Assembly: GCF_030811685.1 (NCBI RefSeq)
Contig: NZ_JAUSRF010000017.1
Coordinates: 42,941 to 106,940, forward strand
Origin: Neorhizobium huautlense
GTDB taxonomy: Bacteria > Pseudomonadota > Alphaproteobacteria > Rhizobiales > Rhizobiaceae
Length of the DNA stretch: 64,000 bases
Direction: 5' to 3'
The notes beneath the pieces are model-generated. The model had not been told where the DNA came from. It worked only from the letters and a program-made list of their open reading frames with translations, and searched no databases. Positions 43,834 through 51,541 of the stretch are shown piece by piece. The stretch's first letter is position 1; each line of letters starts with the position of its first letter. Both the position numbers and the translations under genes were made by a program.

Positions 43834-44931
43834 TCAGGAAAGGCTCTGTTCGTAGTCCGTGTAGTCAAACTCACGGACCGTCCTGAGGCTGCCATCCAGT
43901 TCCCGGATGGCGATTGCCGGCATTTTCACGCCGTTAAACCAGTTTTTCTTGACCATCGTGTAGCCGGCGGCATCCTGGAACGAGATGCGGTCGCCGACCT
44001 TTACTTCTTCGGGGAAGTCGAATTCTCCAAAGATGTCTCCGGCAAGGCATGACTTGCCGCAGACCATCGCACGATGGGGTCCCTGGTTGGGGTGAACCTT
44101 GGCATTCTCACGATAGATCAGGAGATCCAGCATGTGCGCTTCGATGGACGAATCCACCACGACAAGGTTCTTGCCGTTGTAAAGCGTGTCGAGGACGGTG
44201 GTTTCCAGCGTCGTCGATTTGGTGATCGAGGCTTCGCCCGGCTCCAGATATACCTGAACGCCGTATTCGCCGGAGAAACGCTTCAAGCGCTCGGCAAACA
44301 GGTCGACCGGGTAATCGTCGCCGGTGAAGTGGATGCCGCCGCCGAGAGAGACCCATTCGGCCTTTTTCAGCAATGGTGCGAATTTTTGCTCGATATCGCC
44401 GAGCATGCGGTCGAACAGGGCAAAATCCTTGTTCTCGCAGTTGTTGTGGATCATGAAGCCGGTGATCATCTCCATGACCGGATCGACCTTTTTCAGATCC
44501 CATTCGCCGAGGCGCGAGAACGGACGGGCGGGGTCTGCCAGATCGAAGCTCGAGGAGGAGACGCCGGGGTTGAGGCGCAGGCCGCGGGTGATGCCGGCAG
44601 ACTGGCTCTCGAAACGCTGCAGCTGGCCGATCGAGTTGAAGATGATCTTGTCGGCGTGGCTGACAACTTCATCGATTTCGTAATCGGCATAGGCGACGGA
44701 ATAGGCGTGCGTTTCCTTGCCGAAACGCTCGTGGCCGAGGCGGACTTCATTCAGCGAGGACGAGGTGGTGCCGTCCATGTAGTCGCGCATGAAATCGAAG
44801 ACCGACCATGTCGCAAAGCATTTCAGCGCTAGCAAAGCTTTAGCGCCCGACTTCTCACGCACAGTGGCAATCCGTTCCATGTTCTGGAGCAGTTTGGACT
44901 TGTCGATGAGGTAGTAGGGAGTTTGCAGCAT
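43834..44931 (-). CDS. nspC: Carboxynorspermidine/carboxyspermidine decarboxylase
   Basis: The 365-residue PLP enzyme of the alanine-racemase fold-type III has the PLP lysine Lys37 (ALLALKCFATW), HNNCENKDF and the C-terminal VCGKSCLAGDIFGEFDF active-site motif shared with carboxynorspermidine and ornithine/diaminopimelate decarboxylases. It removes the carboxyl from carboxyspermidine to give spermidine. The ATG at 44931 begins QTPYYLIDKSKL, the normal N-terminus. It is first in the two-gene operon with the dehydrogenase. Confidence 0.93.
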   Translation of the reverse strand: MLQTPYYLIDKSKLLQNMERIATVREKSGAKALLALKCFATWSVFDFMRDYMDGTTSSSLNEVRLGHERFGKETHAYSVAYADYEIDEVVSHADKIIFNSIGQLQRFESQSAGITRGLRLNPGVSSSSFDLADPARPFSRLGEWDLKKVDPVMEMITGFMIHNNCENKDFALFDRMLGDIEQKFAPLLKKAEWVSLGGGIHFTGDDYPVDLFAERLKRFSGEYGVQVYLEPGEASITKSTTLETTVLDTLYNGKNLVVVDSSIEAHMLDLLIYRENAKVHPNQGPHRAMVCGKSCLAGDIFGEFDFPEEVKVGDRISFQDAAGYTMVKKNWFNGVKMPAIAIRELDGSLRTVREFDYTDYEQSLS

Positions 44932-45091
44932 TTCGCGTGATCGGCCTTCTTGCACTTGGGAAAGGTTAAGGGGGCCTATTGCCTGACGCAGATGACATCT
45001 TCAAGACCCGAAGGCAAGAATGTCCAAAGAACCGGTTAATTGGCCGGTTTCCCGGCTCGCTGACGCTGTGCAGTATGTGCACGCTGCCGTC

Positions 45092-45508
45092 TCAGCCGGG
45101 CGGCGGCATCCTTGTGAATGCTGTCAAACCCGGATCGATACGGTCCCAGGGCTGAGCGCCGTCTGTCCATGTCACCATCTGCGGCTGGTAGCGTTCCGGC
45201 TCGTCGAGGCTTGCTGCGCGGATGACGAAATACTCGGGCATGGCAGGAAAGACCATGTAGACCGGCGCGCCGCATGCCGGGCAGAAGGCGCGCCTCTTGA
45301 GTGTGCCGCCGTCCCCGGTGGCCTCGAAGTGGCTTGGCTGGCCTTCGAGCGTGACAACGGCATTTGCGAAGACGAGGTTTGATGTGTGGCCGGTGCCGCT
45401 TTCGCGCTGACACTGACGGCACTGGCAGTCAACCATGGCGGCGGGCTCGCCGGCGACCTGATAACGGACCGCGCCGCAGGCGCAGCCTCCCGTGAAGGGC
45501 GTGCTCAT
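45092..45508 (-). CDS. GFA/CENP-V-fold protein
   Basis: The 138-residue protein has the GFA zinc pattern: GGCACGAVRY (CxC), CQCRQCQRESG (CxxC-type) and FCPACGAPVY (CxxC). These bind two zinc ions in the family named after glutathione-dependent formaldehyde-activating enzyme. Glutathione-formaldehyde chemistry has been disputed and most members are uncharacterised. ATG at 45508 follows GGAG; an upstream Met is unlikely. It lies 80 bases after the SRPBCC gene on the same strand. Confidence 0.88.
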   Translation of the reverse strand: MSTPFTGGCACGAVRYQVAGEPAAMVDCQCRQCQRESGTGHTSNLVFANAVVTLEGQPSHFEATGDGGTLKRRAFCPACGAPVYMVFPAMPEYFVIRAASLDEPERYQPQMVTWTDGAQPWDRIDPGLTAFTRMPPPG

Positions 45509-45588
45509 GCATTTCTCCATTCGCAATGGTCGGGATCGGTGACGGTGTGGCCTCTGCCGAGGATGGAACCGGCAAGGGCCACGGGATG

Positions 45589-46122
45589 TCAGGCGGGAAT
45601 GAGCCTCTCGTATTCTTCCCTGAGCCTCAGCCAGCCCTTCCAGAAGGGCTGCGGTTTCTGCCCGTTGGCCTTGGCGGCAAGGATATCGAGATGCATGTGC
45701 CATCCGGCACCGACCATGGTCATGTTCTTGCGATCGGAAATGCGCTTGTGGACGAGGGTGAGCAGAACGTCCGGACCGATCGGTTTCAACTCGATCGAGA
45801 CTTCACCGCGTGGCGGCCAGGTGAAGGCCAGGCGATGTGGCGCTTCGAAGAGAGTGATCTCGCTTGTCATCCGCTGTTCTTCAGGAAAGCCTTCGGGTCG
45901 GGCTTCGGCACCGTCCGTCAGTTCGTCGTTGCGCCAGACGAGTTCGAAAGAACCGCCGGGTTCGGATGGCATGATGCCCGAGGCGAGCCATTGGCGACGA
46001 AGATCGCTGTTGGTCAGATAGTCCCAGATCCGCTCGATCGGGCCGGGCAGTTTGCGCTGAATGGTGATTTCGGATGGCGCGGTCACCCGTCCGTATTTCT
46101 CCAATACATTCATGTCGTTCAT
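45589..46122 (-). CDS. SRPBCC/AHSA1-type protein paired with ArsR
   Basis: The 177-residue protein has the helix-grip START-like fold: ITIQRKLPGPIERIWDYLTNSDLRRQWL, GGSFELVWRND, HRLAFTWPPRGEVSIELKPI, VLLTLVHKR, and a long C-terminal helix (WKGWLRLREEYERLIPA). Its start is 22 bases after the ArsR gene stop, with GGGAG as ribosome-binding site. ArsR-SRPBCC pairs are common in soil bacteria; the SRPBCC partner probably binds or handles the compound sensed. Confidence 0.88.
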   Translation of the reverse strand: MNDMNVLEKYGRVTAPSEITIQRKLPGPIERIWDYLTNSDLRRQWLASGIMPSEPGGSFELVWRNDELTDGAEARPEGFPEEQRMTSEITLFEAPHRLAFTWPPRGEVSIELKPIGPDVLLTLVHKRISDRKNMTMVGAGWHMHLDILAAKANGQKPQPFWKGWLRLREEYERLIPA

Positions 46123-46143
46123 CGGTTTTCTCCCAGTTTTGAT

Positions 46144-46536
46144 TCAAGTGTCATGTCCAGGTTTCGATGCGGGCTTTTCCTGTGTTCCGGCAGCGGCGGC
46201 CTTGCGCGTGTCATCCTCCTTCAGCAGGCGTTCCAGCGCATCGAGCCTGCCGGTCCAGAAGCGTTCGTAGAAGGATAGCCATTCATGAGCGGTGGCGAGC
46301 GGGCCGGGTTCGAGCCGGCAGAGATGGGTGCGCCCGCGGATTTCACGACGGACAAGGCCGGCGCCTTCCAGCACCTTGATATGTTTCGAGGCGGCGGCGA
46401 GCGACATGGAATAAGGTTCGGCCAATTGCCCGACCGTGCGCTCGCCTTGCGTCAACTCCTGCAGCATATGGCGACGGGTGGCGTCGCTCAGCGCGTGGAA
46501 AACGGTGTCGACCTGATGTGATTTTAACTCAACCAT
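46144..46536 (-). CDS. ArsR-family transcriptional repressor
   Basis: The 130-residue protein has a winged helix-turn-helix (SDATRRHMLQELTQGERTVG; SMSLAAASKHIKVLEGAGLV; wing VRREIRGRTHLCRL) without a clear metal-binding motif, which fits the ArsR subgroup paired with SRPBCC proteins. The ATG at 46536 lies within a palindrome TCAACCATGTGGTTGA (46529-46544), suggesting repression of its own operon. Confidence 0.92.
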   Translation of the reverse strand: MVELKSHQVDTVFHALSDATRRHMLQELTQGERTVGQLAEPYSMSLAAASKHIKVLEGAGLVRREIRGRTHLCRLEPGPLATAHEWLSFYERFWTGRLDALERLLKEDDTRKAAAAGTQEKPASKPGHDT

Positions 46537-46544
46537 GTGGTTGA
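46529..46544. promoter_or_regulatory. Candidate ArsR operator
   Basis: A perfect 7-2-7 palindrome, TCAACCA-TG-TGGTTGA, overlaps the arsR start codon. A weaker related site AACC-GAAT-GGTT lies at 46571-46582, about 40 bp away. Two spaced dyads near the start codon suit autoregulation, and the divergent hydrolase gene could share it. Confidence 0.5.
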
Positions 46545-46748
46545 ATTTGCGCTTAGGTGCGATGATTGTCAACCGAATGGTTTAATTTCTTTGCGATGAC
46601 CGTGGGCGGGACGTTGTCACGTCACACGGCCGCTATTCAAAATCGATATGTCGTCATATCTTGGCGGCGCGCCGGCAGTGTTCGACGTGCTTTGCCGGAG
46701 CCATAAAAACGTTCGCCTGAATTTTGCCAGATCAACCGAGGGAAAATC

Positions 46749-47591
46749 ATGAGCAGCAGTTTCATCACCACCAAGGACGGCACGCAGATTTTTTACAAGG
46801 ACTGGGGTTCGAAGGATGCCCAGCCGATCGTCTTCCATCACGGCTGGCCGCTTTCGGCCGATGACTGGGACGCGCAGATGCTGTTCTTCCTCCACGAAGG
46901 CTACCGCGTCATCGCGCATGACCGGCGAGGACATGGTCGCTCCAGCCAGACCGACACCGGCAACGAGATGGATACCTATGCTGCCGACGTGGCAGAGCTT
47001 GCCGCGCATCTGGACTTGAAAAACGCCATCCATGTCGGCCACTCGACCGGCGGCGGCGAGGTGACGCGTTATGTCGCCAAATTCGGCCAGCCGCAGGGCA
47101 GGGTCGCCAAGGCCGTGCTGATCGGCGCCGTGCCGCCGGTCATGGTGAAATCGGAGAAAAATCCCGGCGGTTTGCCGCTCGAAGTGTTCGACGGTTTCCG
47201 CAAGGCGCAGGCGGCCAACCGCGCGCAGTTCTTCCTCGATATCCCGACCGGCCCCTTCTACGGTTATAATCGGCCGGGTGCCGAGGTGTCGGAGGGCGTG
47301 ATCCGCAACTGGTGGCGGCAGGGCATGATGGGCGGCACCAAGGCGCATTACGATTGCATCAAAGCGTTTTCGGAAACGGATTTTACCGAGGACCTGAAGG
47401 TGATCGACGTGCCGGTTCTGGTGATGCATGGCACGGATGACCAGATCGTGCCGTTCGAGGATTCGGCGCCGCTTTCTGCCAAGCTTTTGAAGAACAGCAC
47501 GTTGAAGGTTTATGACGGCAAGCCGCATGGTGTGGCGACGACCGATCCGGATCTGGTCAACAACGATCTGCTGGCGTTTTTCAGGGCGTGA
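46749..47591 (+). CDS. Alpha/beta hydrolase, non-haem chloroperoxidase/arylesterase type
   Basis: The 280-residue enzyme has the catalytic serine in GHSTGGGE (Ser99), the acid in MHGTDDQIVP (Asp230 or 231) and the histidine in GKPHGV (His260), all with chloroperoxidase/esterase spacing, plus the HHGWPLSADDWDAQM oxyanion/cap region. Perhydrolase or esterase activity is expected. It is divergent from the ArsR operon across a 212-base gap that holds the proposed operator. Confidence 0.93.
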   Translation: MSSSFITTKDGTQIFYKDWGSKDAQPIVFHHGWPLSADDWDAQMLFFLHEGYRVIAHDRRGHGRSSQTDTGNEMDTYAADVAELAAHLDLKNAIHVGHSTGGGEVTRYVAKFGQPQGRVAKAVLIGAVPPVMVKSEKNPGGLPLEVFDGFRKAQAANRAQFFLDIPTGPFYGYNRPGAEVSEGVIRNWWRQGMMGGTKAHYDCIKAFSETDFTEDLKVIDVPVLVMHGTDDQIVPFEDSAPLSAKLLKNSTLKVYDGKPHGVATTDPDLVNNDLLAFFRA

Positions 47592-47633
47592 GCTTGATCG
47601 CGAGCACGCGGTGAGGCTTGCCCCTCACCCTAG

Positions 47634-47661
47634 CCCTCTCCCCGTAAGGACGGGGAGAGGG
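47634..47661. repeat. Short palindrome in convergent gap
   Basis: CCCTCTCCCCG/CGGGGAGAGGG (47634-47644 with 47651-47661), a perfect 11-bp stem with 6-base loop, 43 bases after the hydrolase stop. It resembles the arms of the neighbouring 45-bp repeat and may act as terminator. Confidence 0.6.
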
Positions 47662-47711
47662 GACTTGCCATGCTCGACGTTAGCGATAGGCGGAGCAGTT
47701 GCGGCTTGTGT

Positions 47712-47756
47712 CCTTCTCCCCGCGTGCGGGGAGAAGGTGCTGACAGGCGGATGAGG
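47712..47756. repeat. Palindromic intergenic repeat, copy 2
   Basis: A 45-bp sequence containing the hairpin CTTCTCCCCG/CGGGGAGAAG, inverted relative to the copy at 32446-32490 and differing from it at four positions. It lies between convergent genes (hydrolase and adenine deaminase), a typical location for REP-like repeats in rhizobia. Confidence 0.8.
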
Positions 47757-47786
47757 GGCACCTCGCAGAGCGCAAGCGGGCTCGTC

Positions 47787-49481
47787 TCAGATCAGCTGGA
47801 ACTTATCGACATCCACCATACCCATATCCGAAATTTTTAGGTGCGGAATGACCGGAAGTGGCAGGAAGGCGACCTGTAGAAAAGGTTCTTCCAGAGTCGT
47901 TCCAAGGGCATAGGCGGATTTTCTCAGGTCATGCAGCGTGTCGCGCACCCATTCGTATGGTTCGAGGCTCATCAGGCCGGCGACGGGAAGGGCGATCTCG
48001 CCGGTGACCTTGCCATCTTCCACCACGACAAAGCCGCCCTTGATCTCGCTCAGCCTGTTGGCGGCCAGCGCCATGTCATCCTCGGAAACGCCGACAACGC
48101 AGATATTGTGGCTGTCATGGCCGACGGTGGAGGCGATCGCACCCTTCTTAAGGCCAAATCCCTGCACGAAACCGTTGGCGTGATTGCCGTTCTTGCCATG
48201 GCGTTCGATGACCGCGACCTTGATGATATCGCGCTCCAGATCAACGCCGGTCTGGTTGCCGGAAGCGGGCAGGCGGTAGCGGCGGTGTTCCGTGATGATC
48301 TTGCCGGGCATGACGCCGATGACCGGGGTTTCGCTTTCAAAGTAGGGCACGCCGAAATGCATGGCCTGCACGGGGCGCGCCTTGACGCTGTCGAGACCGA
48401 CGGCGGCGACGGGCTTGCGGGTCGCAAAGAGTTCGTCGGTGACTTTTCGCCCGGCGGCAAACACCATGTTGGCCTTGCAGTTTTCAAGACTGTCGACGAT
48501 GACGAGATCGGCACGCCAGCCGGGGGCGACGAGGCCGCGATCGCGCAGGCCAAAAGCCTTGGCGGCGGAGATGGAGGCTGCGCGGTAGACGGCGAGCGGT
48601 TCGACGCCGGCGGCAATCGCGGTGCGGATCATGTAGTCGAGATGGCCCTGTTCGGCGATATCGAGCGGATTGCGGTCGTCGGTGCAGAGCGCCAGGTAGG
48701 GCGACAGGCGCTCCGTGAGGATCGGCATCAGGGCGTGAAGGTCTTTCGAGACGGAGCCTTCGCGCACCAGGATGTGCATGCCCTTGCGGATTTTTTCGAG
48801 CGCTTCTTCGGCCGTCGTGCATTCGTGTTCGGTGCGGATGCCGGCTGACAGATAGCCGTTGAGGTCGTTGCCGGAGAGAAGCGGCGCGTGGCCGTCGATA
48901 TGGTCGCCATAAAAAGCGTCGAGTTTGGCGAGGCAGATCGGGTCCTTGTGGATGACGCCCGGGAAATTCATGAACTCGGCCAGGCCGATGACTTTTGGGT
49001 GGTCGCGGAAGGGCAGAAGCTTTTCAATCGGCAGATCGGCGCCGGCCGTTTCCAGATGCGTGGCGGGCACGCAGGAGGAGAGCTGCACGCGGATATCCAT
49101 GATTGTCTGCTCGGACGAGTCGAGAAAGAACTGGATGCCTTCGGCGCCGATGACATTGGCGATCTCGTGCGGATCGCAGATCGCGGTGGTCACGCCATAG
49201 GGCAGGACGCAGCGGTCGAATTCATGCGGGGTGACGAGCGAACTTTCGATATGCAGATGCGTGTCGATAAAACCGGGGACGACGATCTTTCCGGAAATAT
49301 CGATCTCGGTTTTTCCGACGTAATCGCCGCAGGTGCCGACGATGCGGTCGCCACAGATGGCGATATCGGAGGCGATGAGTTCTCCGGTGACGAGATCGAA
49401 AAATTTGCCGCCCTTCAGCACGATATCGGCGGGCTCGCGGCCTGTGCCCTGGTCGATCAGGGTCTCAAGGCGATGGGTCAT
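47787..49481 (-). CDS. ade: Adenine deaminase
   Basis: The 564-residue amidohydrolase has the metal-binding DTHLHIES, VCDPHEIANVIG and SVGHDSHN-type motifs, PGFIDTHLHIESSLVTPHEF, and the C-terminal SEDDMALAANRLSEIKGGFVVVEDGKV block that is specific to the ade-type adenine deaminases. It converts adenine to hypoxanthine in purine salvage. The length is normal for the family. It lies alone, convergent with the hydrolase gene. Confidence 0.95.
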   Translation of the reverse strand: MTHRLETLIDQGTGREPADIVLKGGKFFDLVTGELIASDIAICGDRIVGTCGDYVGKTEIDISGKIVVPGFIDTHLHIESSLVTPHEFDRCVLPYGVTTAICDPHEIANVIGAEGIQFFLDSSEQTIMDIRVQLSSCVPATHLETAGADLPIEKLLPFRDHPKVIGLAEFMNFPGVIHKDPICLAKLDAFYGDHIDGHAPLLSGNDLNGYLSAGIRTEHECTTAEEALEKIRKGMHILVREGSVSKDLHALMPILTERLSPYLALCTDDRNPLDIAEQGHLDYMIRTAIAAGVEPLAVYRAASISAAKAFGLRDRGLVAPGWRADLVIVDSLENCKANMVFAAGRKVTDELFATRKPVAAVGLDSVKARPVQAMHFGVPYFESETPVIGVMPGKIITEHRRYRLPASGNQTGVDLERDIIKVAVIERHGKNGNHANGFVQGFGLKKGAIASTVGHDSHNICVVGVSEDDMALAANRLSEIKGGFVVVEDGKVTGEIALPVAGLMSLEPYEWVRDTLHDLRKSAYALGTTLEEPFLQVAFLPLPVIPHLKISDMGMVDVDKFQLI

Positions 49482-49595
49482 GGCGGGCTCCTGCTGCTGA
49501 ATTGATTCCCTCTCTTTAACGGTTGATCGGCAAAACGGGGAGAGATGATCCGAAGTATTCGCCCGGAGCGCGGTTTCATTGCACGATGAAAGGCT

Positions 49596-50555
49596 CTAAC
49601 GATCCATTGCCCGAATATTGCCACCGCAAAAAATGGTTGCGACCGTCTTTCCCTTCAGCTCTTTGCCGTGCTCGAGCAGTCCCGCTAGTCCTGCTGCGCC
49701 GGCTTCCTCGACAACGAGGCCGTATTGGGTGAGGCAGAAGCGTCGTGCCTGGTCTATTGCCTGTTCGCTGGCCTGCCAGACGTCGTCCACTGTGGTCTTC
49801 ATGCATTCCAGCGCATATGGGACGCATTCTCGCACGGCGATACCATCGGCGACGGTATCGGCTTTGTCGGTTGATACGAGACCGTCGGTCTCCCATGAAA
49901 GCTTCATTGCCGGAGCATTGGCTGCGGTCACACCGATGATACGACAGCCCGGCGCCTTTTCTCTGATCCAGGTGCCGACGCCGGTGAGAAGCGCACCGTT
50001 GCCGAGCGGCACGATGATGGCATCAAGCGTGATGCCGTCGGATGCCAGCTGTTCGGTAATCTCCAGCGCGATGGTACCTGCTCCTTCAGCGATGGTGGCA
50101 AGCGCGCCGTCCTCGACGAAGGGGCAGCCATGTAATGCGGCATAGGCGCGGGCAGCTGCCTTGGCTGAATCGAAGTCATCACCTTCCAGTTCCACTTCGG
50201 CGCCAAGGCGTCGCATCGCTTCGATCTTGTCGGGATTGGCGGTTGTCGCGGAAAATATCACGACGCGGCGGCCACGGGCCCGGCCAGCGTAAGCCAGCCC
50301 CTGACCGAAATTGCCGGCGGATGCGGAGACGATGGGATGGTCGCCAGGCGGTTCGTTATGCATCCACCAGTCTGTGCCGCGCCCCTTGAAGGAACGGATC
50401 GGATTGAGCGTTTCGACCTTTGCCAACAGTCGCAGGCCGAGTGCTTCATTGGCCATCGCTTGCTCGATAAGCGGGCTTCCGGTGAACAGCGGATTGATGG
50501 CTCGGGAGGCAGCAAGAATGCCGGCGGCGGTGGGGACGGGGTGTTTCGCTGTCAT
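49596..50555 (-). CDS. Threonine/serine dehydratase-like PLP enzyme
   Basis: The 319-residue fold-type II PLP enzyme has the lysine in NPIRSFKGRG (Lys57), SASAGNFGQGLAYAGR for phosphate binding, and a glycine-rich loop (PLGNGALLTG, 3' of IIVPLGNGAL). It lacks an ACT regulatory domain, so it is a catabolic-type threonine/serine ammonia-lyase or a relative such as diaminopropionate ammonia-lyase. The ATG at 50555 has a poor ribosome-binding site; the longer frame gives an unusual N-terminus. A divergent Lrp-type regulator gene probably controls it. Confidence 0.88.
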   Translation of the reverse strand: MTAKHPVPTAAGILAASRAINPLFTGSPLIEQAMANEALGLRLLAKVETLNPIRSFKGRGTDWWMHNEPPGDHPIVSASAGNFGQGLAYAGRARGRRVVIFSATTANPDKIEAMRRLGAEVELEGDDFDSAKAAARAYAALHGCPFVEDGALATIAEGAGTIALEITEQLASDGITLDAIIVPLGNGALLTGVGTWIREKAPGCRIIGVTAANAPAMKLSWETDGLVSTDKADTVADGIAVRECVPYALECMKTTVDDVWQASEQAIDQARRFCLTQYGLVVEEAGAAGLAGLLEHGKELKGKTVATIFCGGNIRAMDR

Positions 50556-50652
50556 GCGGGAAGAATGAACGAGAAAAGCTGGTGTTATTCCTAATCTCAT
50601 ACAAGAATGCGGGAAATTATCCCATCTTTTGGTCTGGAGCGGGAAAATATCC
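50556..50652. promoter_or_regulatory. Candidate Lrp-type operator region with three GCGGGAA repeats
   Basis: GCGGGAA occurs at 50556, 50609 and 50639, all in the same orientation, within the 97-base gap between the divergent dehydratase and Lrp genes. The last two extend further (GCGGGAAATTATCC and GCGGGAAAATATCC) and are 30 bp apart, about three helical turns, as expected for Lrp/AsnC binding on one face of the DNA. Confidence 0.5.
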
Positions 50653-51126
50653 ATGTCACTCTCGAAAGCCGATCGTTGCATCCTGCGGCTGATGCAGCAG
50701 GATGCAACGATCACCTTGTCCGCTCTTGCTGAAAGGGCAGGGTTGTCGCCGTCGACTGCGCAACGGCGGCTGCAGAAATTGCGTGAGGACAAGGTGATTC
50801 TGCGCGATGTTTCGATCGTCGATCCGAAAAAAGTGGGTGCTGCCGTCGCCATGCTGGTCGAAGTGGAACTTGAACGCGACCGGCCGGAACTTCTGCCACC
50901 CTTTCTGCGCTGGGTGTCGGAAACGCCCGAAGTTCAAGAGGCTTGGTGCACATCCGGGCGAGGGGATTATACGCTCGTTATTCTGGCGCAGTCGGTCGAT
51001 CATTTCGACAGGCTGGCTGACGGGATGATGGAGCGTAATCCGAATATCCGGAAATTCACCACGAGTGTGGTCCTGAAAACGCTGAAACGCGGGCTGGTGG
51101 TGCCGGTTGAATGCGATGCGAGGTAA
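50653..51126 (+). CDS. Lrp/AsnC-family transcriptional regulator
   Basis: The 157-residue protein has an N-terminal helix-turn-helix (TLSALAERAGLSPSTAQRRL) and a C-terminal RAM/ACT-like domain (GAAVAMLVEVELERDRPELL, GDYTLVILAQSVDHFDRL), the Lrp/AsnC layout. It is divergent from a threonine-dehydratase-like gene, so amino-acid-responsive control of it is likely. ATG at 50653 is preferred to an in-frame GTG/ATG eight codons upstream. The DCC gene begins five bases after the stop. Confidence 0.93.
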   Translation: MSLSKADRCILRLMQQDATITLSALAERAGLSPSTAQRRLQKLREDKVILRDVSIVDPKKVGAAVAMLVEVELERDRPELLPPFLRWVSETPEVQEAWCTSGRGDYTLVILAQSVDHFDRLADGMMERNPNIRKFTTSVVLKTLKRGLVVPVECDAR

Positions 51127-51130
51127 TACC

Positions 51131-51541
51131 ATGAATGCAAACCTGCCACCCGGCCCGATTATCGTCTTCGACGCTGAATGTGTTCTCTGTTCGGCCAATG
51201 CGCAGTTCGTGCTGCGTCACGATCATGCGCGGCGGTTTCGGCTGGCATCCATGCAGGGTGAGGTGGGCGCCGCGCTCTACCGCCGTTTCGGTATCGACCC
51301 GACCAATCCGGAATCGATGATCATCGTGGACGGCGACAGGCTCCTGCGTGACAGCGATGCCGTGCTGACGATCTATCGCGGTCTCGGTTGGCCGTGGAAG
51401 GCGTTGGATGTCCTGCGCCTGGTGCCGCGTTTCCTGCGCGATCCGGCCTACCGGCTGATCGCCCGCAACCGCTACCGGATTTTTGGGCGGCATGATGCCT
51501 GCTGGGTGCCGTCGCCAGATCACGCGGATCGCGTGCTTTGA
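51131..51541 (+). CDS. DCC1-like thiol-disulfide oxidoreductase (DUF393)
   Basis: The 136-residue protein has the DxxCxxC motif (FDAECVLCSANAQF, Asp14, Cys17, Cys20) of the DCC family, thioredoxin-like small oxidoreductases. The remainder follows the family (DAVLTIYRGLGWPWKALDVL; AYRLIARNRYRIFGR). GAGGT precedes the ATG at 51131. Its stop overlaps the next gene's TTG start by four bases, indicating translational coupling with the saccharopine dehydrogenase/DUF4166 protein. Confidence 0.88.
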   Translation: MNANLPPGPIIVFDAECVLCSANAQFVLRHDHARRFRLASMQGEVGAALYRRFGIDPTNPESMIIVDGDRLLRDSDAVLTIYRGLGWPWKALDVLRLVPRFLRDPAYRLIARNRYRIFGRHDACWVPSPDHADRVL

